A stretch of DNA of 36,110 nt from a virus. Positions within the stretch are counted from its first letter, which is position 1; every line of letters begins with the position of its first letter. Below are positions 1-7,640 of this stretch, in pieces. The DNA lies in IMG/VR virus record IMGVR_UViG_3300042346_000588, positions 1 through 36,110 of that record; one strand, given 5' to 3'. The notes beneath the pieces were generated by a model that searched no databases, was not told the DNA's origin, and was given only the letters and a program-made list of their open reading frames with translations. The position numbers and the translations under genes were made by a program.

Positions 1-125
1 GAGATGCCCAGCGAGTCGGCCAATATCTCCTCGGGGCTGTCGATTTCGTCGGCCATGTCGGGCCAATAAACGCCGCCGTTCTTTTCAAACAGGCGTGTGG
101 CTTCTGCGGGTGAGGCGGATATCAT
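1..125 (-). CDS. HTH protein, 5' part only (same gene as 35578-36108)
   Basis: This is the first 41 codons of the gene that is complete at 35578-36108, duplicated because the contig overlaps itself. The ATG at 125 overlaps the TGA of the zinc-ribbon gene (122-124) in an ATGA junction, so the two genes are translationally coupled across the contig junction. It should be counted once in a circularised annotation. Confidence 0.9.
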   Translation of the reverse strand, partial: MISASPAEATRLFEKNGGVYWPDMADEIDSPEEILADSLGI

Positions 126-127
126 TG
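1..127. repeat. Terminal direct repeat, left copy (circular overlap)
   Basis: Bases 1-127 are identical to 35984-36110. A 127-base exact overlap is what a circular genome assembled with k-mer 127 leaves at its ends. The gene pair at 122-125 (TGA of one gene overlapping ATG of the next) only makes sense if the ends are joined. A true physical terminal repeat is possible but less likely. Confidence 0.95.
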
Positions 128-316
128 GAGGTGTTCGCTAAGTATGGTTTTGAGGTGGTTGTATTTCTGCACTTTGTCGAATTCGTCGCCGTGGATTTCG
201 TAGGTGGTCCAGGTGTGCGGGCACTTGTTGCAGTGCCTTCGGCGGTAGGTGTGTTCGTTGTTTTGCCTACTGTCTAAGACGTGGCTCGTGCTGTGGCACT
301 TCGGGCAGGGTTTCAT
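122..316 (-). CDS. Stand-alone NrdR-type zinc ribbon protein (64 aa)
   Basis: A short protein with two CxxC knuckles (CPKC at residues 4-7, CNKC near 29-32). The spacing and flanking residues (VLDSR after the first pair; RRRHC before the second; WTTYE after it) match the N-terminal zinc ribbon of the ribonucleotide reductase repressor NrdR. The ATP-cone domain that makes NrdR a nucleotide sensor is absent, since the protein ends about 20 residues after the ribbon. A DNA-binding or transcript-regulating role is inferred. The gene is coupled by ATGA overlaps to its neighbours on both sides, at the end of the early leftward operon. Confidence 0.75.
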   Translation of the reverse strand: MKPCPKCHSTSHVLDSRQNNEHTYRRRHCNKCPHTWTTYEIHGDEFDKVQKYNHLKTILSEHLQ

Positions 317-537
317 TTAAATGCGGCCGCTTTGGCGCGGTCATAAGGTTTCCCGACAGCATCGCAAAGTTCCTCGCACCATCGGCTTTTGATAAAACTG
401 ATAGCGCTTGACCTGTTGCGCTCGGCCGCCGCGCGGTTTGTCTGCGTCTCATAGTCTGCGCGGATGTTGACATCCTCAATGGCGAGGTTGATAATATCTT
501 CAGCAAGCTCACGATACGCTTCCAGGTCATCTCTCAC
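313..537 (-). CDS. Small phage protein of unknown function (74 aa)
   Basis: Not recognised as a family. It starts with GTG at 537, overlapping the TGA of the RuvC-like gene (GTGA junction), and its own TGA overlaps the ATG of the zinc-ribbon gene. It is therefore part of the coupled early operon. The sequence is charged and predicted largely helical, with one Cys pair near residues 53-57 (CEELC). No membrane segment or signal peptide is visible. Its place beside a Holliday-junction nuclease suggests an accessory role in DNA metabolism, but this is context only. Confidence 0.7.
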   Translation of the reverse strand: MRDDLEAYRELAEDIINLAIEDVNIRADYETQTNRAAAERNRSSAISFIKSRWCEELCDAVGKPYDRAKAAAFK

Positions 538-965
538 TTGGCCGTCCTCCGGTTGTATTCAGCGATGAGGAGAGCGTCGGCGATGGCGTGCGTCACTTTG
601 ATGTCAGGGAAAAGCTCCTGAGCTTTGCGCTTGGAGACATTCTTGTCGCCCTTGGTGAGGCACTCAATGGCCTTCTGCCAAGCGGCTGGGCGAACTCGCT
701 CGTAGGGGATGCCCAGGGCGGTCAGTGCCATCTGGAGGCGTCCGTATCCCTCCCCGAACGTGAATGCCGACTTCACTCCCATTTGTGGCGATGAATGCAC
801 CAGCTCGATGAGCGCCTTGGGGCTGGATAGGTTGATGGAATCGCGGAATAGCTCCATGAGGTCTTTGTCCGTTTCGGGCATCTTGTGTGCCCATGGGGTT
901 CCGTTGTCTGGGATGAATGCGATGCCGCCGCTGAGGCCGGGGTCGATGCCGATGTGTAGTTTCAT
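534..965 (-). CDS. RuvC-like Holliday junction resolvase (143 aa)
   Basis: An RNase H-fold nuclease that would cut branched DNA intermediates during recombination or before packaging. It opens with KLHIGIDPGLSGG, the RuvC motif carrying the first catalytic Asp (residue 8). An internal acidic position (ALIELVH), a conserved FGEGYG turn, and a C-terminal HAIADALLIAEY with the last catalytic Asp follow. The start at 965 is chosen because the fold begins immediately there; an extension to 1037 would add a low-complexity tail running back into the repeat-rich non-coding block. Length fits phage RuvC-like enzymes. The product probably works with the helicases encoded upstream. Confidence 0.88.
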   Translation of the reverse strand: MKLHIGIDPGLSGGIAFIPDNGTPWAHKMPETDKDLMELFRDSINLSSPKALIELVHSSPQMGVKSAFTFGEGYGRLQMALTALGIPYERVRPAAWQKAIECLTKGDKNVSKRKAQELFPDIKVTHAIADALLIAEYNRRTAK

Positions 966-1229
966 AGGTTGTGTATTTGCAGGTTGAGGTTGAAAAAACG
1001 GGCTTGCGGGAAATGCGGGAAAAGAGGGGGGGTGCAACCCAGCTGCTGGGAAGAAGAGATAAGAGAAATACCTTTCCTAACATTTAATATGAAACATCCC
1101 TCCAATCCCGCATTTCCCGCAGTTTTTACCGCCAAAAGGCTCTTTTTGAGGACTTCAAGAAAAACGATGCTTATGAAACCCCGCATTCCCCGCGCGGGAT
1201 TCGCGGGGAGTTGGAGGATTCCTTTCGAT
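966..1229. other. Gene-free block with long inverted repeats; candidate replication origin
   Basis: 264 bp without a supportable gene between the primase-helicase and RuvC genes. A 15-bp element (1006-1020, GCGGGAAATGCGGGA) recurs as its exact reverse complement at 1106-1120, with an A+T-rich stretch (about 1055-1100) between them. A third, variant pair of the same C/G-rich element sits at 1179-1208, centred on the palindrome CCCGCGCGGG (1189-1198). Repeats around an AT-rich core, next to a P4-type primase-helicase, suggest the replication origin. A regulatory hairpin is the alternative. Confidence 0.5.
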
Positions 1230-3662
1230 TCAAGCGGATAGTCCGAACGCATCTTTTCTTTCCTCCAGTTTGAGTTTGATCCCGTGAATGGTCGGGTGGT
1301 CGTTCCTGTCCGGCTCGATGTGGTAGCCTCGTTCTGACATCACTTTTCGGAGTTGACGGGTTCCTCGGTAGCGTGGCTGTTCGTTGTTTTGGTCGCACCA
1401 GATCGCGTAGGTCTTCGCCAGCGATCCGATACCGCAGCGCCCGGTGATGTCCTTCTCCGTGCATTCGATGAGGAACGAGCCGAATTGGTCGCTTTCCTCA
1501 CGGTAGTTCTTTGTCGCCTCTACCACTTGGGGTGGCGGCTTGAGGCCTATGTCTCGGCTTTCGAGGAGTCCACGGATTGCCCAGTTGAGGATGCCGGCCG
1601 CTTCAGCTTCAAACTCAGCAAGGATTTCGTGGCGTTCGCGCCGTTCGTTCTCTGGGATCGTGACGGTGAACGGGATCATGTGGACGCGCCGCCATATTCC
1701 CTCGTCTGTGCCTTGGACATCCGGCTTGTGGTTGCCCATAAGCCAGAGCTTGTGAGTGGGGAAAAAGGCGTAGGGTTGTTCAAATGGCCGGCGAGCATTG
1801 ATGGCATCGCCGCCGGTGATCGCCTTCACCTGGCTGTCGGCCAGCTTCCGCCCCTCGGGGATTTCGTCGGTGAGAACGACCCGCTTTCCTTCCATCGATG
1901 CCTTGTAGTAATCGAAGTTATTGTCCGACTTGGCAGCGAGGAGGGCGGCAATCGGGACCGTGGTCATCAGGTCGCCAAGGAGGATTTTGAGCACGCCGAA
2001 GAGGGTGGATTTTCCATTGGCTCCCTTGCCGTAAGCAAAAAAGAGGGCGTCCTTATCCACACGGCCGGTCAGTGAATAGCCAAAGGCTCGCGCCAGATAG
2101 ACGCGCGTCTCGACATCCGGGATGAATCGGTTGAGAAAAGCATCCCATTTCGGACACTCCACGGCCCCGTCGAAATTGATTGGCGAGCGTGTGGTCGCGT
2201 AGTCCGATGCGCGATGTTCGCGAAAAATGCCCTCGGCAAAATCCAGAGTTCCATTGAGCACCACGAGGATTTCGGGGTTGGAGTCAAAGGCGGTCGCCGG
2301 GAGGTTCATCTCGCTCTTGGATATGCGTTCGACTGAGGCCAGATATTCCGAGTGGCAGAGTTTGTGGCAGCGGTCCTCGAGGCCCTTGATCTCCTTGATG
2401 CGCGGGTCCTTCTTCTCATCGTCGCAGGGGTTTGCCTTCATTTCGGCCCGCACCGAGTCAGCCACCCGCTGATAAACCTCCGTGAGCGTGTCGGATATAT
2501 CGAGGAGCGTCGTGTTCCCCGTGTCGCGCCTCCATAGGCCATCCTCGTAGGTCATCCAGACCTTGGCGTGGATATTCCAAACGCGCAGGCCCTTTCGGAG
2601 TTCAGCCCATAGGCGGGCGTCTCCCTTGTGGGCCTGCGCGTAGGCCACCATAATGCGTTCGCGGGAAATCTCGGTGCCGATAGCTGCGACATCGGCGCCG
2701 GCCAGCGGGTCTTCCCCTTGTCCTGGTCCGAGGGTCGAGTCAGCAAAGCGGATGCGGCCAGCCCAGCGTTTCCGCCTCCATGCTTCGCGGGCGTCGAATC
2801 CGTGCTCACTGGCAATGTGTGCCAGCGTTCCAACTCCCACCTGCTTGAGGCGTGCCTTGTGCTTGGATGCGTATTCGCCATCCTTCTCTTCTGGGGACCA
2901 TTGGTGCAGGATGCGCGCACCGTCGAGCATCGGGAGGACGCTCCACACTGCGGAGGCAATCTTCAGCCATGTATCGTAGTCCGGGCGCGGCGGGATGTAG
3001 CGCAGCATCTCGGCAATGTCTGCCGCTGTCGTCTCGACGGGTGGACGCCATACCTCAGGCTCTGGCATCTTGTCCGGCACGGGGATGGGCTGGTAAATGT
3101 CCGCTGTCTCCATGTCGGGATCGTAGGAGACAAAGCACAGGCGCATCGGGTCTTTGGTCGCCTTGTCGAGACTCAGCCGGTGCTTCTCACGGAAATGGAG
3201 TTCAGCGGCAAACCATGAATCCTTGTGCTTCTCGGTATCGATTGATACAACGGCCTTGAGTCCTTGCCCGGATGGTCCAACAAAAACCGCACCCACATAA
3301 GGATCAGCGAGGAGTTCCGCCCGCTTGGCTCGCACCACCGAGTCATCGGCAAGCATCGGGTTATCCTTCAGATCAAAATCCGCTTGGAGCCATCCGCTGT
3401 GAGTGATCGCCTTCGCCTCGGGTGAAAGGTCCCGCTCACGGGAGAGGCAATGGCAGGAAATGGTGACTGCCGGCAGGTCGCGCTTCTTGGCCGTGTAGCG
3501 CGGCTCGTCTCCGCGCTTGAGGTGTTCGCGGAGGATGTCCACCTGCCGCTGCCACCGCCCATCCTTCACGCCTTGAAAAAATGCTTCCAGCGTGATCGCC
3601 TCGTCCGGTTCGTCGGCAAAAGCGTTGGAGAAAATTGAGATATTCGTCTTGAGTGTATTCAT
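1230..3662 (-). CDS. Primase-helicase, BT4734/VirE-N + PriCT + D5/P4-type SF3 helicase (810 aa)
   Basis: Likely the main replication enzyme: it primes and unwinds the phage origin. N-terminal residues 1-210 resemble the BT4734/VirE-N primase-like domain, with QADFDLKD (residues 93-100) as a candidate metal site, then SGQGLKAVV and LCFVSYDPD. A PriCT-type linker follows (YIPPRPDYDTWLKIASAVWS). The D5-type C-terminal half contains the SF3 helicase: Walker A GANGKST around residue 550, Walker B VVLTDEIPEG, and a sensor region LWLMGNHKP followed by an Arg-rich segment. Its start overlaps the stop of the Pif1-like helicase (ATGA, 3659-3662). Length is normal for the fused family. No separate DNA polymerase is encoded, so host polymerase is presumably used. 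Confidence 0.92.
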   Translation of the reverse strand: MNTLKTNISIFSNAFADEPDEAITLEAFFQGVKDGRWQRQVDILREHLKRGDEPRYTAKKRDLPAVTISCHCLSRERDLSPEAKAITHSGWLQADFDLKDNPMLADDSVVRAKRAELLADPYVGAVFVGPSGQGLKAVVSIDTEKHKDSWFAAELHFREKHRLSLDKATKDPMRLCFVSYDPDMETADIYQPIPVPDKMPEPEVWRPPVETTAADIAEMLRYIPPRPDYDTWLKIASAVWSVLPMLDGARILHQWSPEEKDGEYASKHKARLKQVGVGTLAHIASEHGFDAREAWRRKRWAGRIRFADSTLGPGQGEDPLAGADVAAIGTEISRERIMVAYAQAHKGDARLWAELRKGLRVWNIHAKVWMTYEDGLWRRDTGNTTLLDISDTLTEVYQRVADSVRAEMKANPCDDEKKDPRIKEIKGLEDRCHKLCHSEYLASVERISKSEMNLPATAFDSNPEILVVLNGTLDFAEGIFREHRASDYATTRSPINFDGAVECPKWDAFLNRFIPDVETRVYLARAFGYSLTGRVDKDALFFAYGKGANGKSTLFGVLKILLGDLMTTVPIAALLAAKSDNNFDYYKASMEGKRVVLTDEIPEGRKLADSQVKAITGGDAINARRPFEQPYAFFPTHKLWLMGNHKPDVQGTDEGIWRRVHMIPFTVTIPENERRERHEILAEFEAEAAGILNWAIRGLLESRDIGLKPPPQVVEATKNYREESDQFGSFLIECTEKDITGRCGIGSLAKTYAIWCDQNNEQPRYRGTRQLRKVMSERGYHIEPDRNDHPTIHGIKLKLEERKDAFGLSA

Positions 3663-5113
3663 TTAAGATTCTTGTAAAAATTGATTGCCGCCTCGCTCAC
3701 ATGAACGCCTTTGATCCAGTCCTTGAGGTAGAGGCCACTGAGTGAACGCAGACGGGAAAGCGCCACATACGCTTGCCCCGGCTCACGAGCGGCGCGGATG
3801 TCAATATGGGCGCTGTTGAGCGTGAGGCCCTGTGACTTGTGGATGGTCAGCGCATAGGCAGGGCGAAGAGGGATTTGTGTCATGGTCGCCGAGTCCTCGC
3901 GTTGCGGGTCGAATTGGGATGACCGCTTGGGGATATTCACCGTCTCGCCATTGTCAAAGGCCACCCATACCGAGTCCGGCTCCATGTCCTGCACGGTCCC
4001 GCAGAGGCCATTGACCACCGTATGCTTTTGGGTTTTGTCCTCTTCGTCTGGCACTTCCATGTTACAAGTCGCCATGACGCGCGCCCCGCGCTTGATCGTG
4101 AGGTGTGTCGGGGTGATCGAGTTCTTGGCAAGGAAGTCTGCCTCGTGCTCGGCTCCGGTGAAGTCGGCTTCATAGCTCACCTCGGGCGATTCGATCTCCC
4201 CGATCTGGTAGGCATTCCACTTGTCCACCTGGGCGTTGTGAGTCATCAGGCGCACCACGCGCCGGTCGACAAACATCCGCACCCGGCTTGAGAGCGTATC
4301 CGCTACCGCTTTGGAGATGCGCCCCTCGCGAAAGTTGTTCAGCGCCTCGGTGAAGAGGGGTTCCTTTTGGCGGTGAATCTGCGTGAGGTAGGCATTACGG
4401 AATCCCGCCCCGCGCCATGCCTTGGAGGCAAAAGCCCAGTCGTATTTCCCATCCTTCGCCACGGGCGGGAGTTGGAGGAAATCCCCCACGGCCACGAGTT
4501 GGATGCCGCCGAAGGGTCGGTCAGTCTTGCGGATTGCGCGGCAATGGAAATCGAGGTAGTCGATAATCCGCCCCGGCAACATGGAAATCTCGTCAATGAC
4601 AAGGCATTCTGCCGCCTTCACCCGAGCAAATGCCGAATGGCGAGAGAACGGCATCGGCTTCTTTTGAAGGAATGCTAAGTAGTCCTCGAACCTCTGCCCC
4701 GGCGCAGGCCCCAGCGCCATGCCTGCCCAGCGGTAAATCGTATGAGCAGCAATCCCCACACCCGCATTCTTTCGGAATTGGTCTTGGAGGTTCAGCGCAG
4801 CGATCCCCGTGGTCGCACAGACATCCACCCGACGGAAAGCCTGCCCGATGTATTGCAGGAGCGCCGTGGATTTCCCCGTCCCTGCCATACCGGAGAGGAA
4901 CACGTTTTCACCGGATTGGATAAGATCGACCGCTGCCGCTTGTCCTGGCGAAAGGGTTATCGGCGGCTCAGTATTCACTGACTCGCCCCCGAAAGAGTTG
5001 GATTGCCTTGGCGAGGAATCGCGCCTCGGGGTCGTCCGGCCCGTCGAGGTATCCCATGCGGACGGCTGCGCAGAGTTCGCCCGCGATTCGATGAGGTTCA
5101 TGGTCATCATCAC
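3659..5113 (-). CDS. Pif1/RecD-like SF1B DNA helicase (484 aa)
   Basis: An ATP-dependent DNA helicase of the Pif1/RecD2 type. Motifs in order: Walker A GMAGTGKST (residues 75-83), motif Ia CATTGIAALN, Walker B LVIDEISML (about 172-180), a GDFLQLPPV motif typical of Pif1, and the C-terminal UvrD-like end with YALTIHKSQG and YVALSRLRS. It presumably unwinds recombination or replication intermediates. The annotated start is GTG at 5113, directly after the previous stop; ATG codons at 5110, 5107 and 5101 are equally possible. The first 45 residues are polar and probably disordered. The ATGA overlap with the primase-helicase suggests coordinated production. Confidence 0.92.
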   Translation of the reverse strand: MMMTMNLIESRANSAQPSAWDTSTGRTTPRRDSSPRQSNSFGGESVNTEPPITLSPGQAAAVDLIQSGENVFLSGMAGTGKSTALLQYIGQAFRRVDVCATTGIAALNLQDQFRKNAGVGIAAHTIYRWAGMALGPAPGQRFEDYLAFLQKKPMPFSRHSAFARVKAAECLVIDEISMLPGRIIDYLDFHCRAIRKTDRPFGGIQLVAVGDFLQLPPVAKDGKYDWAFASKAWRGAGFRNAYLTQIHRQKEPLFTEALNNFREGRISKAVADTLSSRVRMFVDRRVVRLMTHNAQVDKWNAYQIGEIESPEVSYEADFTGAEHEADFLAKNSITPTHLTIKRGARVMATCNMEVPDEEDKTQKHTVVNGLCGTVQDMEPDSVWVAFDNGETVNIPKRSSQFDPQREDSATMTQIPLRPAYALTIHKSQGLTLNSAHIDIRAAREPGQAYVALSRLRSLSGLYLKDWIKGVHVSEAAINFYKNLK

Positions 5114-5527
5114 TTAAAATGGGTCCGCTTCGCTGCGTTTCCGGTTCAGGAGTGGCAGGCGGTGGAGTAGGGTCGGCGGCTTGCTTTGGAACGCTTGCAC
5201 CGCGATCCATGCCTGCTCCCCGTTCGGGTCCATCACAATCCCGAGTTCTGACTCGAAGGAGTGAAGCGAGTCGAACCACTCCCACTCCGCTGCTGGTGCT
5301 CCCTCCTTTGGTTGATCCATTGGAACGCGCTCCCCGAGGGTCAATGCCCCCAACTCGCGTGGAGCCGGGGGTTTGACTTTTGGGGCGCAGGCGTCGAGAC
5401 CTTCCTTGATACTGGCGGCAAGGTCTGCCTTTTCGCTGTCCGGCGTGATCTTGAGGCCGCTGGCTGCTGGTTGAGAATCAGCGGTTTTGGCCGCTTTCTT
5501 GGCGAGGATTTCGGCGAGGGTTGGCAT
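5114..5527 (-). CDS. Early operon protein of unknown function (137 aa)
   Basis: Not recognised. The first 60 residues are Ala/Lys-rich with low complexity and probably flexible; the second half (from about residue 75) contains WEWFDSLHSFESELGIVMDP and looks like a small folded domain, ending in a basic tail. No catalytic motif, zinc knuckle or membrane segment is seen. It lies immediately between the coiled-coil gene and the Pif1-like helicase with no intergenic space, so it is probably co-translated and belongs to the replication/recombination module. Confidence 0.75.
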   Translation of the reverse strand: MPTLAEILAKKAAKTADSQPAASGLKITPDSEKADLAASIKEGLDACAPKVKPPAPRELGALTLGERVPMDQPKEGAPAAEWEWFDSLHSFESELGIVMDPNGEQAWIAVQAFQSKPPTLLHRLPLLNRKRSEADPF

Positions 5528-5528
5528 A

Positions 5529-6272
5529 TCAGTAATCGTATTCCTCCACTTTCACCGGAGCGGATACCCGCACGATGGCCGCTGCCTCTTGCCAAACGCG
5601 AAGACCGGGGATTTTCGCCCCCATCTTCACCACGGCACGGATCGCAGCGTTGTTTGGGGTGGTGACGCAGAGTTCCGGGCGAGCGGCATAGAGTTCGGCG
5701 ATGTCCACCACCTCAAATTTCCAGCTTGTCCGGCTCGTGATCCCCTCTGGCCTTGGCCCCTCGGAATTGATTGCAGCCAGTTGGCTTGCGGCAATTTTAT
5801 CCGCTGCCTCGGCACGGGCGGCATCTGCTGCCTCTTCATCGCCATTGGCCACGGCTTCCGCCTGCTTGGCGTTCATCTCCGCGATGGCATCTGCCTGTGC
5901 CTTGGCCGCTTCCTCGCGTTCCTTTTCAGCCTTCCGGCGTTGGGCTTCTTGGTAGGAGCCAACAATCACCGAGAGGCGCTTGGCCTCCGACTCCAGCGAT
6001 GTAAGGTAATCCTTCGCCACCGCATCAATCCGCCGGCCAATCTCAAGCACGGGCGCCTTTACCTCCTTGCGGCTATCCTCCACCGAGCGGGTCAGCGCCT
6101 TGAGTTTCGTCAAGGCAGATGCCGCTGCGTCGAGGTCAGCCACCGAGGCAATCGCCTTAATGCGCCCGCTCGCCTCCAACGCCAATGTTCTGGCGTTGAA
6201 GGCCGCAGGCGACAGCTCGATCTGAGGGCTGGGAAGACTCCCAGACACAACGATTTCAAGCGTGTCGCTCAT
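5529..6272 (-). CDS. Coiled-coil protein of the recombination/replication module (247 aa)
   Basis: Residues about 40-165 are strongly helical: a run with SRKEVKAPVLEIGRRID, then a heptad-like, Glu/Lys/Ala-rich segment (RRKAEKEREEAAKAQADAIA region). The C-terminal 60 residues (ISRTSWKFEVVDIAELYAA onward) form a compact domain seen next to ssDNA-annealing or ssDNA-binding genes in many phages, similar in layout to DUF1351 proteins. Function is not established; a structural role with the ssDNA-binding-like neighbour (6275-7012) is the best guess. No RecT, Erf or Red-beta homologue is recognisable here, which leaves this pair as the only annealing candidates. Confidence 0.75.
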   Translation of the reverse strand: MSDTLEIVVSGSLPSPQIELSPAAFNARTLALEASGRIKAIASVADLDAAASALTKLKALTRSVEDSRKEVKAPVLEIGRRIDAVAKDYLTSLESEAKRLSVIVGSYQEAQRRKAEKEREEAAKAQADAIAEMNAKQAEAVANGDEEAADAARAEAADKIAASQLAAINSEGPRPEGITSRTSWKFEVVDIAELYAARPELCVTTPNNAAIRAVVKMGAKIPGLRVWQEAAAIVRVSAPVKVEEYDY

Positions 6273-6274
6273 GG

Positions 6275-7012
6275 TTAGAATTCCTCCCCGGCAGTCGCTG
6301 CGGCGAGTTCCTCTTGGGCGCGCTTGAGCGCCTTCACCAACCGCTGATCGGCGGCTGTGGTTCCGGCATTCGGCACCCAGTTCTTGTTCAGCTTCTCGAT
6401 GGCATCTGCATCGAGGTCGCGGATCTCATTTCCGCTGTATTTGCCGACATGCACCTTCACCGTTGCCCAGTCATCACCGGCCTGCGTTGCGTCAACCGCC
6501 TCGGCTTCGCGCACCGGCTCCGTGGGATTTGCTGCCCCGCGATAGCTGGCTTCTTCGCCCTTGGCTTCCTTGTCCTTCTTGCGGGTAAATTTGCCCGAGG
6601 GCTTGAGGGGTTCCGTTCCCTTGTATGGGGTGCAGGCAATGATATTCGCGTAAGTGTTCCCGTTGTCCGAATGGTCATGCGTCACAACCACCTGCGCCGT
6701 CTTGCCAAGAAGAAGCGCCTCGGTATCAAACTCCGCTTCCTCTGCGGCTGTCAGATCACGCCCGAACCACTGGCGCAAAAACTTACGAAAGTTCGCCTTC
6801 TCGTTGAGCGAAGGCGTAAAGCCCCGGCTCCATACGCATTGGCGACCACCGTCACGCTCTGGCGCATCCGTCTCGAAAACAAGGCGAAAAACCTCGCTCT
6901 CGCCAAACTTGCTCACCTGCTTCACCAATGGAGTCACATCCACGCACACCGCGCGAAATGTTCCCTCGTCATGCGGGTTAAAGGACCCGGCACCTTTCTT
7001 TGTCAGTTTCAT
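6275..7012 (-). CDS. ssDNA-binding-like phage protein (245 aa)
   Basis: The first 130 residues have the layout of phage OB-fold ssDNA-binding proteins: FRAVCVDVTPL, VFRLVFETD, a tryptophan/phenylalanine-rich WSRGFTPSL, then NFRKFLRQWFGRDL, and a strand AQVVVTHDHSD followed by YANIIACTPY. A charged, flexible linker (about 140-185) leads to a C-terminal segment, VHVGKYSGNEIRDLD..AIEKLNKNW, which resembles the small GKY-type module (DUF3820-like) fused to some exonucleases. The protein ends acidic (AGEEF), as ssDNA-binding proteins often do. It would coat single strands during phage replication. A 99-bp gap separates it from the upstream tiny genes, so it may have its own promoter. Confidence 0.7.
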   Translation of the reverse strand: MKLTKKGAGSFNPHDEGTFRAVCVDVTPLVKQVSKFGESEVFRLVFETDAPERDGGRQCVWSRGFTPSLNEKANFRKFLRQWFGRDLTAAEEAEFDTEALLLGKTAQVVVTHDHSDNGNTYANIIACTPYKGTEPLKPSGKFTRKKDKEAKGEEASYRGAANPTEPVREAEAVDATQAGDDWATVKVHVGKYSGNEIRDLDADAIEKLNKNWVPNAGTTAADQRLVKALKRAQEELAAATAGEEF

Positions 7013-7111
7013 GTTATAGTAATAAAATGCGGCTGTTTGTGTTGTCCCTGTTCCGGCCGCCGCAGTCCGGTGAGGGAAAATTGGTTCGCTATTTGCGAAT
7101 GGCGAATGGTC

Positions 7112-7261
7112 TCAGTCCTCATCGTCGAATTCCTCCCAGCGCCTTTTGCGCTCTTGGTAGTCGCGTATTTCCTGCCGCATGGAGTCGCGCCCAAGGTGGT
7201 AGGATGCGAAGCACGAGCCGAGGGATAGAACTGCCAGGCAGATAGCGAAAGATGCCGTCAT
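7112..7261 (-). CDS. Small single-pass membrane protein (49 aa)
   Basis: The start at 7261 is chosen because ATG overlaps the TGA of the preceding gene (ATGA, 7258-7261); a longer reading to 7321 would overlap that gene heavily. Residues 1-22 (TASFAICLAVLSLGSCFASY region) form one hydrophobic helix, followed by a charged tail rich in Arg, Glu and Asp. Expected topology is an inner-membrane anchor with a cytoplasmic or periplasmic helical tail. The function is unknown; small membrane proteins of early operons sometimes alter host physiology or block superinfection. Confidence 0.65.
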   Translation of the reverse strand: MTASFAICLAVLSLGSCFASYHLGRDSMRQEIRDYQERKRRWEEFDDED

Positions 7262-7443
7262 AATTGTCCATCCGCCTCCCGTGTTTTCCAATTGGCGTAA
7301 CGCTCCCAGAGTTCCGGCCAAGTCGCCTTGATCTTAGCAAGGTTCTCAGGGTCAGCCGCCGCCGCAGCGTGTGCCAACGCCCGCGCAAAGTTCCCACCCC
7401 GCTGGTGCATGTTCTCGATGGTCTGGAGGTCTGCAAGGGTCAT
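7258..7443 (-). CDS. Small early protein of unknown function (61 aa)
   Basis: Not recognised. It is helical and Ala-rich in the middle (FARALAHAAAAADPENLAK), ending with a Trp-containing segment (WPELWERYANWK). It is linked at both ends by four-base overlaps (ATGA) to the DUF551-like gene and to the membrane-protein gene, which is the main argument that it is real. Confidence 0.65.
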   Translation of the reverse strand: MTLADLQTIENMHQRGGNFARALAHAAAAADPENLAKIKATWPELWERYANWKTREADGQL

Positions 7444-7640
7444 TCGGAGTCCTCCTCTGGTGGGAACGGAAAGTCCGCCCAGTGCAGCACCGGCACGTTG
7501 ACCGCTCCGCCGGAGCAGAACCTCCAGCCGGTCTCGTCAATAAATCCTGTCTCTACCATGCCGTCGCCATGGTGCATCAGCACCGTCTGGTCAGCGTCTG
7601 GCGGGGCGGATGCGTCCACCCATGTCACGGTCGCGCTCAT
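7440..7640 (-). CDS. DUF551-like protein (66 aa)
   Basis: The pattern of this short protein fits DUF551, a domain common in phage early regions: VTWVDASAPPDADQTVLMHH at the start (W, then P..D..VL), a central GWRFCSGG, and the typical ending VLHWADFPFPP (HW..lP.PP). No biochemical function is known for the family. A good ribosome-binding sequence (AGGAGG) lies just before the ATG at 7640, and the start overlaps the preceding stop as ATGA. Confidence 0.75.
   Translation of the reverse strand: MSATVTWVDASAPPDADQTVLMHHGDGMVETGFIDETGWRFCSGGAVNVPVLHWADFPFPPEEDSE

Noticed and set aside
966-1083. Upstream extensions and alternative frames over the repeat block before the RuvC-like gene
   Set aside because: Low-complexity translation of inverted repeats; RuvC fold starts at 965.
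1353-2075. 240-codon plus-strand frame opposite the primase-helicase
   Set aside because: The opposite strand carries complete helicase motifs; the plus frame has no recognisable domain.
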